This document shows, piece by piece, positions 26,240 through 35,738 of a DNA stretch of 62,364 bases. The position numbers were made by a program, and so were the translations under genes. The DNA comes from an uncultured Ferrovum sp. (GTDB lineage Bacteria; Pseudomonadota; Gammaproteobacteria; Burkholderiales; Ferrovaceae). Where the stretch lies: contig CAIPTD010000111.1 of the NCBI GenBank assembly GCA_903867885.1, positions 1 to 62,364 of the forward strand, read 5' to 3'. How positions within the stretch are numbered: the first letter of the stretch is position 1; every line of letters begins with the position of its first letter. The notes below the pieces were generated by a model. The model was not told the origin of the DNA. It made no database searches and saw only the letters and a list, made by a program, of their open reading frames with translations.

Positions 26240-27811
26240 TTATTTTTTCCAAGGTTCGGGGGAGCGCTCTAGTCGTAGGCGCGCTTTCTCTAATTCCTGC
26301 ATTTTTATGTAACTTGCACCTGCAGTAAAACCTCGTAAAGTGGCTGCGATTTCGTTTTGCACTTTGGTTCGAGGAGAAAGTTGCACGATCAGTTTTTCAG
26401 TGGTGGCTGCATCATTCAAGCTACCTAGAATATCTTGTAATGAAGAGAGCGCATCAATCCACTTTCGGGTTCGATCTTTGCGCCCAAATACAGGGGCCAG
26501 AAAATCGCCTGAATATCGTAGTTTTTTAAGCGTGATGCGCCAAGCATGGCGCGCTTCAATGTCTAATTGTGCCAGTGACTGTGCGTCGACATCAGCACGC
26601 CGTGCGCGTTTTCTGAGCACGGTTCTGGCAAATGCGGGCAACGCTTTTTTACCGATAGATTTGCTTGCGCGTGGTTCAGATAAGGGAGCGCGAAGAAGGC
26701 AGGCTAACCGTCCTAGCTGCAAAAGCAAAGCCGGCATCTCGCTGGATTGCAGCACCTCTGTGGCGCGCTGCTGCGCTTTGTTGCGGGCTGTAAGGGCTTC
26801 ATTGGATAGCCAAGTCAGTCCTGCCTGGGTAGGCATACTCGCCTTAAGTGCGGGTAGCGTTTCTGCTAAAAAAACATCCCAGTCTCGGGTAGGACCTAAT
26901 TCATTCATCAATGCGCGCAGTCCATTGCGCATTGGCAAGGCAGCATCTACGGGAATCACTGATCGAAAAACCCCAAATGTCGCGCGCAGCCTTCTTAATG
27001 CCACTCGGGCCTGATGAATGAATTCAGGGTCTTTACCTACAATGGCCCCAGCCCAGTTGCGCTGCAATTGCTCTAGAGCAGTTTCAATAAATATCGCACA
27101 GGCTTCAGAAGGCTCAACGGATTGAGGAAGATGGCCCACCTGAATTCGCTTGGGCCCAGCCGTGATTCCTGTATGCAGGGCATAACCACGCTCGGCTTTG
27201 CTCCTTATTTCTGGTCTTAAAGCAATATCGGGTATGAAGCCTAAAGCAATATCAAATAAGTCTTCTGGTCGGCCCGATTTGAGTTCTAACTCAATTTCAC
27301 TAATAGGCTCAGAGTGGGTACCTGCTTCGATGAGGCCTTGATCTAAAGCCAGTTCGATTTGGCTGCCATTAGGCAAAATCAGTAAGCGTGCCCAGCGGCA
27401 AAAACGGGTGCGAAAAATGGGTTTTAGAGTCCCGGCTTGCAGTTGCTCGGTTAAGGTATTTCGAATGGTGATGTCGGTGATTGCTTCAAAGTTAAGCGTG
27501 ATCCCATCGCTTGGGTATTCCCATTCGGTGCGTTGATGTAAGCCACCCACCGAATTTCCGCGCGTTTTGACTGTTTGAACCCATTTGGACCCCGCTTGAC
27601 GCATTCTCACGGCAATACCCTGGGCTTGCAGGTGTAACGCTTCGGTATCAAAGTAAACAGCATCAAGTTCAGATACTACGGCTCTGTGAGGAGAGACGGG
27701 CCTCAGACTAGGGTGTCGCTTAAAGCGCTCGATCTGGTGTTCAGATAAAGCCAACTTCAACTCTACTTCAAGAAAGCCTTCGGTTGGAGCGGGTGAGGGG
27801 ATCAGCGGCAT
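26240..27811 (-). CDS. CYTH-CHAD domain protein (polyphosphate-associated)
   Basis: The N-terminal CYTH domain (about residues 15-215) begins with the metal-binding EVELKLAL and has many alternating basic and acidic strands; E. coli YgiF, of this architecture, is an inorganic triphosphatase. The C-terminal CHAD domain (about 235-515) is helical and rich in conserved His, Arg and Lys (HQARVALRRLRATFGVFR, then TRDWDVF); CHAD domains bind polyphosphate. The total of 523 residues is normal. It lies nine bases after ppk1, so it is probably made together with the polyphosphate kinase. Whether it hydrolyses triphosphate or marks polyphosphate granules is not decided by sequence. Confidence 0.88.
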   Translation of the reverse strand: MPLIPSPAPTEGFLEVELKLALSEHQIERFKRHPSLRPVSPHRAVVSELDAVYFDTEALHLQAQGIAVRMRQAGSKWVQTVKTRGNSVGGLHQRTEWEYPSDGITLNFEAITDITIRNTLTEQLQAGTLKPIFRTRFCRWARLLILPNGSQIELALDQGLIEAGTHSEPISEIELELKSGRPEDLFDIALGFIPDIALRPEIRSKAERGYALHTGITAGPKRIQVGHLPQSVEPSEACAIFIETALEQLQRNWAGAIVGKDPEFIHQARVALRRLRATFGVFRSVIPVDAALPMRNGLRALMNELGPTRDWDVFLAETLPALKASMPTQAGLTWLSNEALTARNKAQQRATEVLQSSEMPALLLQLGRLACLLRAPLSEPRASKSIGKKALPAFARTVLRKRARRADVDAQSLAQLDIEARHAWRITLKKLRYSGDFLAPVFGRKDRTRKWIDALSSLQDILGSLNDAATTEKLIVQLSPRTKVQNEIAATLRGFTAGASYIKMQELEKARLRLERSPEPWKK

Positions 27812-27820
27812 TTTATATTC

Positions 27821-29983
27821 TTATCGAGCTTTAAACTTTTTTAAGATTTGGCCTGACGCTGCAATCTTAGGGCTTGTATCGGGACTCTGTTGAGTTGGAG
27901 TGAGAGAAACAGTATTGCTGGCTGCTGAGATTTCATTGAGTAAGAAAGCTTGAGCAGAAAAAGGCCTGCCGCGACCAGGAGTGCGTCGTTTGTAGGCCCC
28001 TTCTTTGTCCATCATCCAGCATTGGGTGTTGTCACGCAGGTAAGAACGTAAACCTTCGCGCATGATTCTGCGCTTAGCCGCAGGATCCAACACAGGGACG
28101 CATATTTCAATCCGTTTAAAGAAATTACGTGCCATCCAGTCAGCGCTAGAAAGCCAGATGGAGTGGGCGCGATCATCTCTAAAATAAAAAATTCTTGGAT
28201 GCTCCAGGAAGCGGCCTACGATAGAACGGACTCGAATATGGTCGCTCACGCCCTGAATGCCGGGCCTTAAAGTGCAAATACCGCGCACAATTAACTCAAT
28301 CCTCACTCCTGCTTGGGATGCGTCATACAGTGCTTGAATGATGCCTGGCTCTTCTAAAGAATTCATTTTGGCAACGATGAACCCACCGCGGCCCGCTTTG
28401 GCGTGATCCGCTTCGCGTTGTATGGCATGGATGAGTTGAGATTGCAGGGTGAATGGGGACTGCAGTAAACGCTGAAGTGGCGCATGCTGACCTAGCCCGG
28501 TGATTTGCAAAAAGACTTCGTTGATATCAGAACAAATTTCTGGCTGGCAGGTAAAGAGCCCAAAGTCGGTATAAAACTTGGTGGTACTGGAGTGATAGTT
28601 ACCGGTACCTATATGCACATAACGCTTAATGGCATTGCCTTCTTTTCTGACTACCATAGACATTTTAGCGTGCGTTTTGTATCCCACTACGCCATACACA
28701 ACATGCGCGCCGGCCTGTTCCAGTCGAGCAGCCCAATTCAGATTAGCCTCCTCATCAAAACGCGCCATAAGTTCGATCACAACAGTCACTTCCTTGCCCT
28801 GCTGTGAAGCGCGAATCAATGCTTCGATGAGTTCAGAATCTGTACCTGCGCGATACACGGTTTGACGAATGGCCATGACATGTGGGTCTTGCGCAGCGGT
28901 TTGAATAAATTCAACAACAGGTGCAAATGATTGAAATGGGTGATGCAGCAAGACATCGCGTTTTCTGATTGCAGCATACAGATCCCCCCCTACTGGAAAT
29001 TCTTTTGGTCTGCCTTGTGTGAAAGAAGGAAACTTTAGATCAGGCCGATCAACCCATTCGGGAACCTGATTGAGCCTGACCAGGTTTACAGGGCCGTCTA
29101 CGCGGTACAGATCCTCATCACTTAATCCAAAAGTTTTAAGCAGGAACTTGGTCATGCTATGCGAACAGCCTTCAGAGACTTCTAGTCTGACCTCATCGCC
29201 AAATTGGCGATGACTTAATTCAGATTGAACGGCAGTGCGCAGATTCTTGATTTCTTCTTCTTCAAGCATTAAGTCGCTATTGCGAGTCAAACGGAACTGA
29301 TGACAACCGTTTACCGTCATGCCAAGAAAGAGCTCACTCACATGCGCGTGCAGCAGGGATGAAAGGAAAACAAAACCGTGGGGGGCCCCGGATACTTCCT
29401 CAGGAAGCCGAATGACTCTAGGAAGGGCTCGGGGGGCCTGAACCACGGCATTGACCGATTCGCGCCCAAAAGCGTCACGCCCCTCTAGTTCAATCGCAAA
29501 ATTTAAACTCTTATTTAAAATGCGAGGGAAAGGGTGGGAGGGATCCAGGCCGATCGGGGTTAATACTGGAAGAATTTCACGACGAAAGAAGTCTCTAGCC
29601 CATAGGCGCTGGGCTTCAGTCCAGTCCCCTCTGCGGAAAAATACGATGCCCTCCTGACTCAGATCCGGCAAGATTTTGTGATTGAGCAGGTGGTATTGAT
29701 GGCGAACCAATTCATGAGTTTGCCGAGAGACCTCGTTAAACACCTCTTTAACGGGCAAGCCGTCTGCGCCGGGCGCTGCCTTATACTTGATTTGTTCCCG
29801 TAAGCCCGCAACCCGTATTTCAAAAAACTCATCTAAGTTACTGCTAACGATGCAGAGATAACGCAGGCGTTCTAGTACTGGAACTTTTGGGTCTTCCGCG
29901 AGCTCTAGGATGCGACGGTTAAATGCAATGAAGCCAATTTCCCGGTTGAGCAAATACTTGGGCCGGGGTAATGCGTGGGTCAT
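27821..29983 (-). CDS. ppk1: Polyphosphate kinase 1
   Basis: PPK1 polymerises the gamma-phosphate of ATP into polyphosphate, reversibly. The 720-residue protein has the N-terminal helical domain starting NREIGFIAFNRRILELA, the autophosphorylated His in GYKTHAKMSMV, and HIGTGNYH. A second phospholipase-D-like half contains HPRIFYFRD. It ends in a 60-residue tail rich in Ser and Thr. It is the first gene of a minus-strand group (ppk1, CYTH-CHAD, sixA), divergent from the OlsB-like gene across 179 bases. ppx lies on the other side of that gene. Confidence 0.96.
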   Translation of the reverse strand: MTHALPRPKYLLNREIGFIAFNRRILELAEDPKVPVLERLRYLCIVSSNLDEFFEIRVAGLREQIKYKAAPGADGLPVKEVFNEVSRQTHELVRHQYHLLNHKILPDLSQEGIVFFRRGDWTEAQRLWARDFFRREILPVLTPIGLDPSHPFPRILNKSLNFAIELEGRDAFGRESVNAVVQAPRALPRVIRLPEEVSGAPHGFVFLSSLLHAHVSELFLGMTVNGCHQFRLTRNSDLMLEEEEIKNLRTAVQSELSHRQFGDEVRLEVSEGCSHSMTKFLLKTFGLSDEDLYRVDGPVNLVRLNQVPEWVDRPDLKFPSFTQGRPKEFPVGGDLYAAIRKRDVLLHHPFQSFAPVVEFIQTAAQDPHVMAIRQTVYRAGTDSELIEALIRASQQGKEVTVVIELMARFDEEANLNWAARLEQAGAHVVYGVVGYKTHAKMSMVVRKEGNAIKRYVHIGTGNYHSSTTKFYTDFGLFTCQPEICSDINEVFLQITGLGQHAPLQRLLQSPFTLQSQLIHAIQREADHAKAGRGGFIVAKMNSLEEPGIIQALYDASQAGVRIELIVRGICTLRPGIQGVSDHIRVRSIVGRFLEHPRIFYFRDDRAHSIWLSSADWMARNFFKRIEICVPVLDPAAKRRIMREGLRSYLRDNTQCWMMDKEGAYKRRTPGRGRPFSAQAFLLNEISAASNTVSLTPTQQSPDTSPKIAASGQILKKFKAR

Positions 29984-30050
29984 GAGAAATGGGTTTCAGT
30001 CAAACATAAGCTCATAATATTGCTCTAGATTTGCCGTTGAGGGAAGAGGG

Positions 30051-30078
30051 TTGACAGCATGTCTAGTGTCGATATTTT
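30051..30078 (+). promoter_or_regulatory. Possible promoter in the ppk1 / OlsB-like divergent gap
   Basis: TTGACA (30051-30056), a 16-base spacer and TATTTT (30073-30078) fit a sigma-70 promoter reading toward the acyltransferase. Downstream, CCGTCAT (30094) and TTGCAAT (30105) are spaced as Pho-box halves but match poorly. Nothing else stands out in this 179-base gap. Confidence 0.4.
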
Positions 30079-30162
30079 GTTTAAGTTGTTTTTCCGTCAT
30101 CGTTTTGCAATCGAAATGAATTAATCTGTAATGTCATCTGCCCTAGAAATGCGAGGCAAGCT

Positions 30163-30933
30163 ATGCTTCAAACCCAAATTTTTGAGAAAAAAGAGCGTCC
30201 CCGACTCAAGGTTGAGTTCGCCGCTACCCCAGAAGATGTTTTAGAGGCCCAGCGCCTGCGCTGGCGCGTCTTTGCTGAAGAATTCGGTGCGCGTTTGCAG
30301 TCTGAAGTTCCTGGAATTGACCAAGATCAGTACGATCCTTTCTGCGAACATCTGCTAGTGCGCAATACCGCAACCGGAGAAGTCGTTGGAACCTATCGCA
30401 TCTTGGGGGGGGATCGTTCCTTGCAAGCCGGAGGGTTTTATTCCGAAACAGAATTTGACCTGACCCGAATCACCCACATGCGCTCGCACATTATGGAAAT
30501 GGGTCGGGCCTGCGTCCATCCAGATTACCGAAGCGGTGCAACGATCACTTTGTTATGGGCTGGCTTGGCTGACTTCATCTTGCGGAATAACGTTCAGTAT
30601 CTTCTCGGATGTGCCAGTGTGCCGATGCATGACGGTGGCCAATATGCGGCAGCGGTTTTTCGCCGTTTAGAGCGAGACCGCATGGGGCCGGCTGAATGGC
30701 GGGTGTTTCCTAAATGCCGTCTACCACTTGAAAAACTCACGGGCGAAGATAGTGCAGATATTCCTGCTCTCATTAAGGCGTATTTAAGAATTGGGGCCGT
30801 GGTCTGTGGTGAGCCGGCATGGGACCCAGACTTTAATACAGCCGATTTATTATTGATGTTGCCTACATCAAAAATTGATCATCGATATGCTCGGCACTTC
30901 TTAGGAAGTGCAGAAGTTGATCGAATCCTATAA
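30163..30933 (+). CDS. OlsB-like GNAT acyltransferase (ornithine lipid type)
   Basis: This 256-residue protein belongs to the acyltransferase family (Acetyltransf_5) that includes OlsB, which attaches a hydroxy fatty acid from acyl carrier protein to ornithine, the first step of ornithine lipid synthesis. Visible family features are AQRLRWRVFAEEFGA (about 29-43), DPFCEHLLVR, GTYRIL, EMGRACVHPDYR and LLGCASVPMHDGG. Its place between ppk1 and ppx/pst fits a membrane-remodelling gene for phosphate shortage, since ornithine lipids replace phospholipids. No OlsA-type second acyltransferase is in the window, so other N-acylations remain possible. Confidence 0.72.
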   Translation: MLQTQIFEKKERPRLKVEFAATPEDVLEAQRLRWRVFAEEFGARLQSEVPGIDQDQYDPFCEHLLVRNTATGEVVGTYRILGGDRSLQAGGFYSETEFDLTRITHMRSHIMEMGRACVHPDYRSGATITLLWAGLADFILRNNVQYLLGCASVPMHDGGQYAAAVFRRLERDRMGPAEWRVFPKCRLPLEKLTGEDSADIPALIKAYLRIGAVVCGEPAWDPDFNTADLLLMLPTSKIDHRYARHFLGSAEVDRIL

Positions 30934-31005
30934 AGTCCCGGTGCAATTTGGCCCGGGTGGTCGGGCGCAAGGCGTCCAGCCCGTAGTTTTGGAGTACAGG
31001 ACGTT

Positions 31006-32496
31006 TTGACTGAGCTTTCCACTTTAGCAGCGGTAGATTTGGGATCAAACAGCTTCCGGTTGCAAATATCCCGTCTGGTTGATGGTCAATTTTATTCTTT
31101 AGATTCCCTCAAAGAATCGGTTCGCTTAGGCGCTGGCCTTGGTCCGGATAAACTGATCAACGAGGAATCCTGGGCGCGAGCCTTAGCTTGTTTAGAGCGA
31201 TTCGGTGAGCGCTTGAGGGGGTTTCCTCCTGGCGCTGTTCGCGCAGTGGGAACCAATACCCTTCGCGTGGCTAAGAATGCCTCAGTCTTGTTGGCGCAAG
31301 CCGAGTCAGCGTTAGGTTTTCCCATTGAAATTATTGCGGGTCATGAAGAGGCCCGATTAATTTATCTAGGCGTTTCGCATGCCTTGCCGCGCAGCAATGA
31401 AAAGCGCTTGGTGGTAGATATAGGCGGGGGCTCAACGGAACTGATTATCGGCAATCGCTTTAAGCCTCTCCGACTCGAAAGCCTGTTTATCGGATGTGTA
31501 AGCCATACCCGTAAATTTTTTTCTGACGGAAAGATCACCACAAAAGCCATGAAGGCGGCTGAGTTGGCCGCAGCCACTGAACTGCAAACCATACGGGGTG
31601 AGTTTGATCCTTTGCACTGGTCGCAAGCCGTGGGTTCATCTGGAACTGCAAGAGCCATTACCGAAGTACTGGAGCACTCCGGGGGGCTAACTGGGCTTAT
31701 TACCCAAGAGGGTATGGAGCAATTGCGAGAGCGTATTCTGCAATGCGGAGATGTCAGAAAACTGGATCTACCAGGCTTAAGCGATGAGCGCATCCCAGTG
31801 TTTCCCGGGGGCTTAACTATCATGAGCGCCGTCTTTAATGAGCTGGGTATTACCTCAATGCAGACCACTGATAGCGGGCTGCGTGAAGGCGTGCTCTTTG
31901 ATATGTTGGGGCGCTTTGAACACAAAGATGCCCGCGATGCAACGGTACGCCAACAAATGCGCCGCTACCATGTGGATGTTGCACAGGCGGCTCGCGTAGA
32001 ATCACTGGCCCTTCAATTGTATGAAGAAGCGCTAGAAAACAACGGGGATGAGGTGGACAGGCATATGCTGTCATGGGCAGCCCGGTTACATGAAATGGGT
32101 TTGTCGATTGCCTACAGTGGCTATCACAAGCATTCGGCCTATATCGCTCAGAATGCAGACATGCCTGGTTTTTCCCGCGGGGATCAAAACCATCTCGCAT
32201 TGTTACTGTTGGCGCAACGAGGAGGAATGGCAAAACTGCTTTCCTATGTCACGCGTAACGAAGATTGGTTGCTGATTCTCTGCTTACGCTTGGCGGTTCT
32301 TTTTCATCGTGGGCGGGCAGATCTTGTCCTGCCCCATTTGCGCATTCGTGGGCGCGCACAAGGTTGGGTGGTGGAGATCGATGCGCACTGGAGTGCGGCC
32401 AACACCTTAACCCAAGCCAATTTAGAAGCGGAACAAGCAGGATGGGAAACCACGCCCTTTTCGCTACGCATCAAACACCTGCGAGTGGACTCATAG
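31006..32496 (+). CDS. ppx: Exopolyphosphatase (Ppx/GppA family)
   Basis: Ppx removes terminal phosphates from polyphosphate; the related GppA acts on pppGpp. The 496-residue protein has the actin-like phosphate loops AAVDLGSNSFRLQI (9-22) and VVDIGGGSTELIIG, and a C-terminal HD-like helical part. TTG 31006, after AGGAC, is the start that gives the family N-terminus. Its partner ppk1 is 1 kb away on the other strand, and pstS follows after 154 bases. Sequence alone does not fully exclude a mainly guanosine pentaphosphate role. Confidence 0.9.
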   Translation: MTELSTLAAVDLGSNSFRLQISRLVDGQFYSLDSLKESVRLGAGLGPDKLINEESWARALACLERFGERLRGFPPGAVRAVGTNTLRVAKNASVLLAQAESALGFPIEIIAGHEEARLIYLGVSHALPRSNEKRLVVDIGGGSTELIIGNRFKPLRLESLFIGCVSHTRKFFSDGKITTKAMKAAELAAATELQTIRGEFDPLHWSQAVGSSGTARAITEVLEHSGGLTGLITQEGMEQLRERILQCGDVRKLDLPGLSDERIPVFPGGLTIMSAVFNELGITSMQTTDSGLREGVLFDMLGRFEHKDARDATVRQQMRRYHVDVAQAARVESLALQLYEEALENNGDEVDRHMLSWAARLHEMGLSIAYSGYHKHSAYIAQNADMPGFSRGDQNHLALLLLAQRGGMAKLLSYVTRNEDWLLILCLRLAVLFHRGRADLVLPHLRIRGRAQGWVVEIDAHWSAANTLTQANLEAEQAGWETTPFSLRIKHLRVDS

Positions 32497-32535
32497 CCTT
32501 GTAAGCGCAATTTGCGGATACCTTGCATTTTCGTC

Positions 32536-32557
32536 AGGTCATCGGATTGTCACAAAA
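32536..32557 (+). promoter_or_regulatory. Candidate Pho box upstream of pstS
   Basis: AGGTCAT (32536-32542), CGGA, TTGTCAC (32547-32553), AAAA form two 7-base direct repeats with a 4-base spacer, the PhoB-binding layout (CTGTCAT-N4 repeated). Each half keeps the GTCA core. The site lies about 95 bases before the pstS ATG, a sensible position for phosphate-starvation activation. Confidence 0.55.
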
Positions 32558-32650
32558 AGTAGATAGTCTCTTAGCCTGTTGGGATTAGGATCCCTAAAAC
32601 ATTTCCACGATAAACCACCTTAACTTTAATTCCTACTTGGAGTGCAATCC

Positions 32651-33694
32651 ATGGCTTTATCTTTACGTTCGTTTGTAATGACCTTGGGCGTTGTCACTGC
32701 CCTTGCTTCCGTTTCCGCTCAAGCCGCTGACATTACGGGTGCAGGTGCAACCTTCCCTTATCCTATTTATGGTAAGTGGGCAGAAACATACAAAGCCAAA
32801 ACGGGTATTGGCTTGAATTATCAGTCCATCGGTAGTGGTGGTGGCATCAAGCAGATCAAAGCCAAGACTGTAGATTTTGGTGCTTCTGACAAGCCTTTGA
32901 CCGTTGAAGAGTTAGCTAAAGACAACTTATTCCAGTTCCCCGCAGTAGTGGGTGGTTTGGTTCCAGTCGCAAATTTGAAAGACGTGAAACCCGGTCAACT
33001 GAAGTTGTCTGGTCCTGTTCTTGCCAACATCTACTTGGGTAAAATTACCAAGTGGAACGATCCGGCAATCGCCGCAATCAATGCGGGTGTAACGCTACCC
33101 GATGCCGCGATTGTGCCTGTGTCACGTTCTGACGGTTCGGGTTCTACTTTCATTTTCACCAACTATTTATCGAAAGTCAGTCCTGAGTGGAAAGAAAAGA
33201 TTGGTAGCGATACCTCTGTGAAATGGCCTGCTGGTATCAGCAGCAAAGGGAACGAGGGTGTGGCTTCTTCCATCAAACAACAACCCAATTCTATTGGTTA
33301 TGTTGAGTACGCGTATGTCATCCAAAACAAGATGACTTACGTCGCAATGCAAAACAAAGATGGCAATTTTGTAGAACCCGATGACAAAACCTTTGGCGCA
33401 GCTGCATCACACGCTGAGTGGGCAAAAGCACCTGGCTTTTATGAAATTTTGACCAACGAGCCTGGCAAAGATAGCTGGCCTATTTCAGGTGCTACCTTCA
33501 TCTTGATGCAAAAAGTTCAGGACAAACCTGAAAACGGCAAGATGGTGTTGGAGTTCTTTGACTGGGCTTACAAAAACGGATCCAAAGACGCACTGGCATT
33601 GGACTACATTCCTATGCCTGAGTCAGTTGTGAAGCTGATTGAGGCTGATTGGAAGACCAATATTAAAGATGCAGCTGGTAAGCCTGTTTACTAA
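32651..33694 (+). CDS. pstS: Phosphate ABC transporter periplasmic binding protein
   Basis: PstS binds inorganic phosphate in the periplasm and delivers it to PstCA. ATG 32651 is preceded by GGAG eight bases upstream and opens a standard signal peptide ending SAQAA, before ADITGAGATFPYP, the mature N-terminus. The 347-residue protein has the phosphate-contact segments TGAGATFPYPIY, SIGSGGG, GASDKPL and VSRSDGSGSTF. A stable hairpin follows the stop codon, which would help this protein be made in excess over the membrane parts. Confidence 0.97.
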   Translation: MALSLRSFVMTLGVVTALASVSAQAADITGAGATFPYPIYGKWAETYKAKTGIGLNYQSIGSGGGIKQIKAKTVDFGASDKPLTVEELAKDNLFQFPAVVGGLVPVANLKDVKPGQLKLSGPVLANIYLGKITKWNDPAIAAINAGVTLPDAAIVPVSRSDGSGSTFIFTNYLSKVSPEWKEKIGSDTSVKWPAGISSKGNEGVASSIKQQPNSIGYVEYAYVIQNKMTYVAMQNKDGNFVEPDDKTFGAAASHAEWAKAPGFYEILTNEPGKDSWPISGATFILMQKVQDKPENGKMVLEFFDWAYKNGSKDALALDYIPMPESVVKLIEADWKTNIKDAAGKPVY

Positions 33695-33706
33695 GAAGTT
33701 TTGATG

Positions 33707-33732
33707 AACAAAGGGCCCTTAGGCCCTTTGTT
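33707..33732 (+). terminator. Strong hairpin after pstS (partial terminator / RNA stabiliser)
   Basis: AACAAAGGGCC (33707-33717) pairs perfectly with GGCCCTTTGTT (33722-33732) around a CTTA loop. Only a short T-rich tail follows. Between a binding protein and its membrane partners such a stem usually limits read-through and protects the upstream mRNA. A weaker nested inverted repeat (ACTTGA at 33748, TCAAGT at 33774) follows. Confidence 0.7.
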
Positions 33733-33837
33733 TGATTGATGAGATTGACTTGATAAGCCAAGCGGCTCACTCGTCAAGTATGCAGAAATACACGGCAGGT
33801 AAAATGAATTGCCGCTTACTATTTCTCAGGGGACACA

Positions 33838-34842
33838 ATGAATTCAGTTAGCTCAGCAACGGTTTCATCCGTTGCTTCTGCTCCAAAACGTCCGGATCTG
33901 CACAAAAGAAGTGCGGGGGCATTAGGCGATTTAATTTTTGCAGCCGTGACCAAAGGGTTTGCCTTCTTGGTTTTCGCGCTGTTACTCGCGATCTTGGCTT
34001 CCTTAGTGATTGGAAGTTGGCCCGCCATTCAAAAATTTGGTTTTAAGTTTTTTTACGATTCGGAATGGGATCCTGTCGCTGAACAATTCGGTGCCTTAGT
34101 CCCTATTTATGGAACTCTAGTGAGTTCTTTCATAGCGATGCTGATCGCTGTGCCTGTGAGCTTTGGTATTGCTCTGTTCCTGACAGAGCTCGCGCCTGCT
34201 TGGTTGAAACGCCCACTCGGAACCGCAATTGAATTGCTCGCTGCTATTCCCAGTATCATTTATGGCATGTGGGGCTTATTCGTTTTTGTGCCTCTGTTTT
34301 CCACCCACGTTCAACCCTTGCTGATTAATACGCTCGGAAACGTTCCATTTGTTGGCTTCCTGTTTGCGGGCCCCCCGATGGGAATTGGTATGCTCACCGC
34401 CGGAATCATTCTGGCGATTATGGTCATCCCATTTATTACTGCGGTGATGCGTGATGTGTTTGAGTTGGTGCCTGTTGTGTTGAAAGAATCGGTATATGGT
34501 CTTGGTGCTACCACTTGGGAAGTTGTGTGGAGAGTGGTTTTGCCTTATACCCGTGCTGGTGTGGTCGGCGGCATTATGTTGGGTCTTGGTCGTGCCCTTG
34601 GCGAAACCATGGCAGTGACATTTGTAATCGGTAATACGCATCGCCTCTCAACAACCTTGTTGGCCCCCGGTGCCAGTATCGCTTCTTCACTTGCGAGTGA
34701 GTTCACAGAAGCCGTTGAAGAAATCTATACCTCATCCCTGATTGAACTAGGTTTGATTCTGTTCTTAATCACAACAATCGTTCTCGCTTGCGCTAAATTG
34801 ATGCTACTTCAGTTGGCTAAAAGCGAAGGCACACACAGTTAA
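33838..34842 (+). CDS. pstC: Phosphate ABC transporter permease PstC
   Basis: PstC is one of two inner-membrane permeases of the high-affinity phosphate transporter. The 334-residue protein has about six to seven hydrophobic spans and the permease-coupling EAA-type loop near [44 protein letters not shown] before the second membrane span is typical of the family. Its N-terminus is a longer-than-usual Ser/Val-rich cytoplasmic stretch (about 35 residues). pstA follows 15 bases later. Confidence 0.96.
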   Translation: MNSVSSATVSSVASAPKRPDLHKRSAGALGDLIFAAVTKGFAFLVFALLLAILASLVIGSWPAIQKFGFKFFYDSEWDPVAEQFGALVPIYGTLVSSFIAMLIAVPVSFGIALFLTELAPAWLKRPLGTAIELLAAIPSIIYGMWGLFVFVPLFSTHVQPLLINTLGNVPFVGFLFAGPPMGIGMLTAGIILAIMVIPFITAVMRDVFELVPVVLKESVYGLGATTWEVVWRVVLPYTRAGVVGGIMLGLGRALGETMAVTFVIGNTHRLSTTLLAPGASIASSLASEFTEAVEEIYTSSLIELGLILFLITTIVLACAKLMLLQLAKSEGTHS

Positions 34843-34857
34843 TAGGGGCCTAGGGAA

Positions 34858-35718
34858 ATGATTGAACACTTAGACGCAAGCACTACCCAGATTTTTAAGC
34901 GCCGAATGCTCACCAACAAGATCAATTTGATCTTGGCCGGTTGCGCCATGGTGTTTGGACTGTTTTGGCTAACGTGGATTTTGGCTACACTTTTGTATGA
35001 AGGAATTTACGCCCTCGATTTGGCCATGTTCACCCAAAGTACTCCTGCCCCAGGAAGCACAGGCGGTTTGTTCAACGCCATCATTGGTAGTTTAATGATG
35101 GCAGGGGTAGGAACGTTGATTGGTACCCCTGTTGGAATCTTGGCGGGAACCTATCTGGCGGAATACGGCCGTAAGGGATGGTTAGCACCCGCAACCCGAT
35201 TTATCAATGACATTTTGCTTTCTGCACCGTCTATCGTGATTGGTTTGTTCATCTACACGGTAGTCGTTGCTCCCATGAAGCACTTTTCGGGTATCGCTGG
35301 TGCACTAGCCTTAGCCCTGATCGTGATCCCCGTGGTAGTTCGCACCACCGACGATATGTTGCGCCTGGTTCCCGATGCCCTTCGGGAAGCTACAGTTGGT
35401 TTGGGAGCGCCTAAATGGATTATGATCACCACGGTTTCATACCGTGCAGCAAGTGCGGGCATTGCAACGGGTGTTTTGCTTGCAATTGCGCGTGTAGCAG
35501 GTGAAACCGCGCCGCTTCTGTTTACTGCATTGAATAACCAGTTCCTCAGCGCGAATCTCAATGGCCCAATGGCAAATCTGCCCGTGGTGATCTTCCAGTT
35601 TGCAATGAGTCCCTATGACGATTGGCACCGTCTAGCTTGGGGTGGTGCCATTTTGATTACCTTCGGCGTGCTTGGTTTGAATATCATCGCCCGCCTAGTT
35701 TTCCGTAAAAAGATCTGA
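34858..35718 (+). CDS. pstA: Phosphate ABC transporter permease PstA
   Basis: This is the second permease of the phosphate transporter, with 286 residues and about six membrane spans. [18 protein letters not shown] and the coupling-loop region [18 protein letters not shown] are family features. It follows pstC by 15 bases and precedes pstB by 20, so the three are one transcription unit. Confidence 0.96.
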   Translation: MIEHLDASTTQIFKRRMLTNKINLILAGCAMVFGLFWLTWILATLLYEGIYALDLAMFTQSTPAPGSTGGLFNAIIGSLMMAGVGTLIGTPVGILAGTYLAEYGRKGWLAPATRFINDILLSAPSIVIGLFIYTVVVAPMKHFSGIAGALALALIVIPVVVRTTDDMLRLVPDALREATVGLGAPKWIMITTVSYRAASAGIATGVLLAIARVAGETAPLLFTALNNQFLSANLNGPMANLPVVIFQFAMSPYDDWHRLAWGGAILITFGVLGLNIIARLVFRKKI

Positions 35719-35738
35719 CCGTTTTAGAGGACTAAGAA

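Noticed and set aside
26340-27014. 224-codon open frame on plus opposite the CYTH-CHAD gene
   Set aside because: It is composed of Arg/Ser/Ala-rich antisense sequence with no domain; the minus frame is a well-defined CHAD protein.
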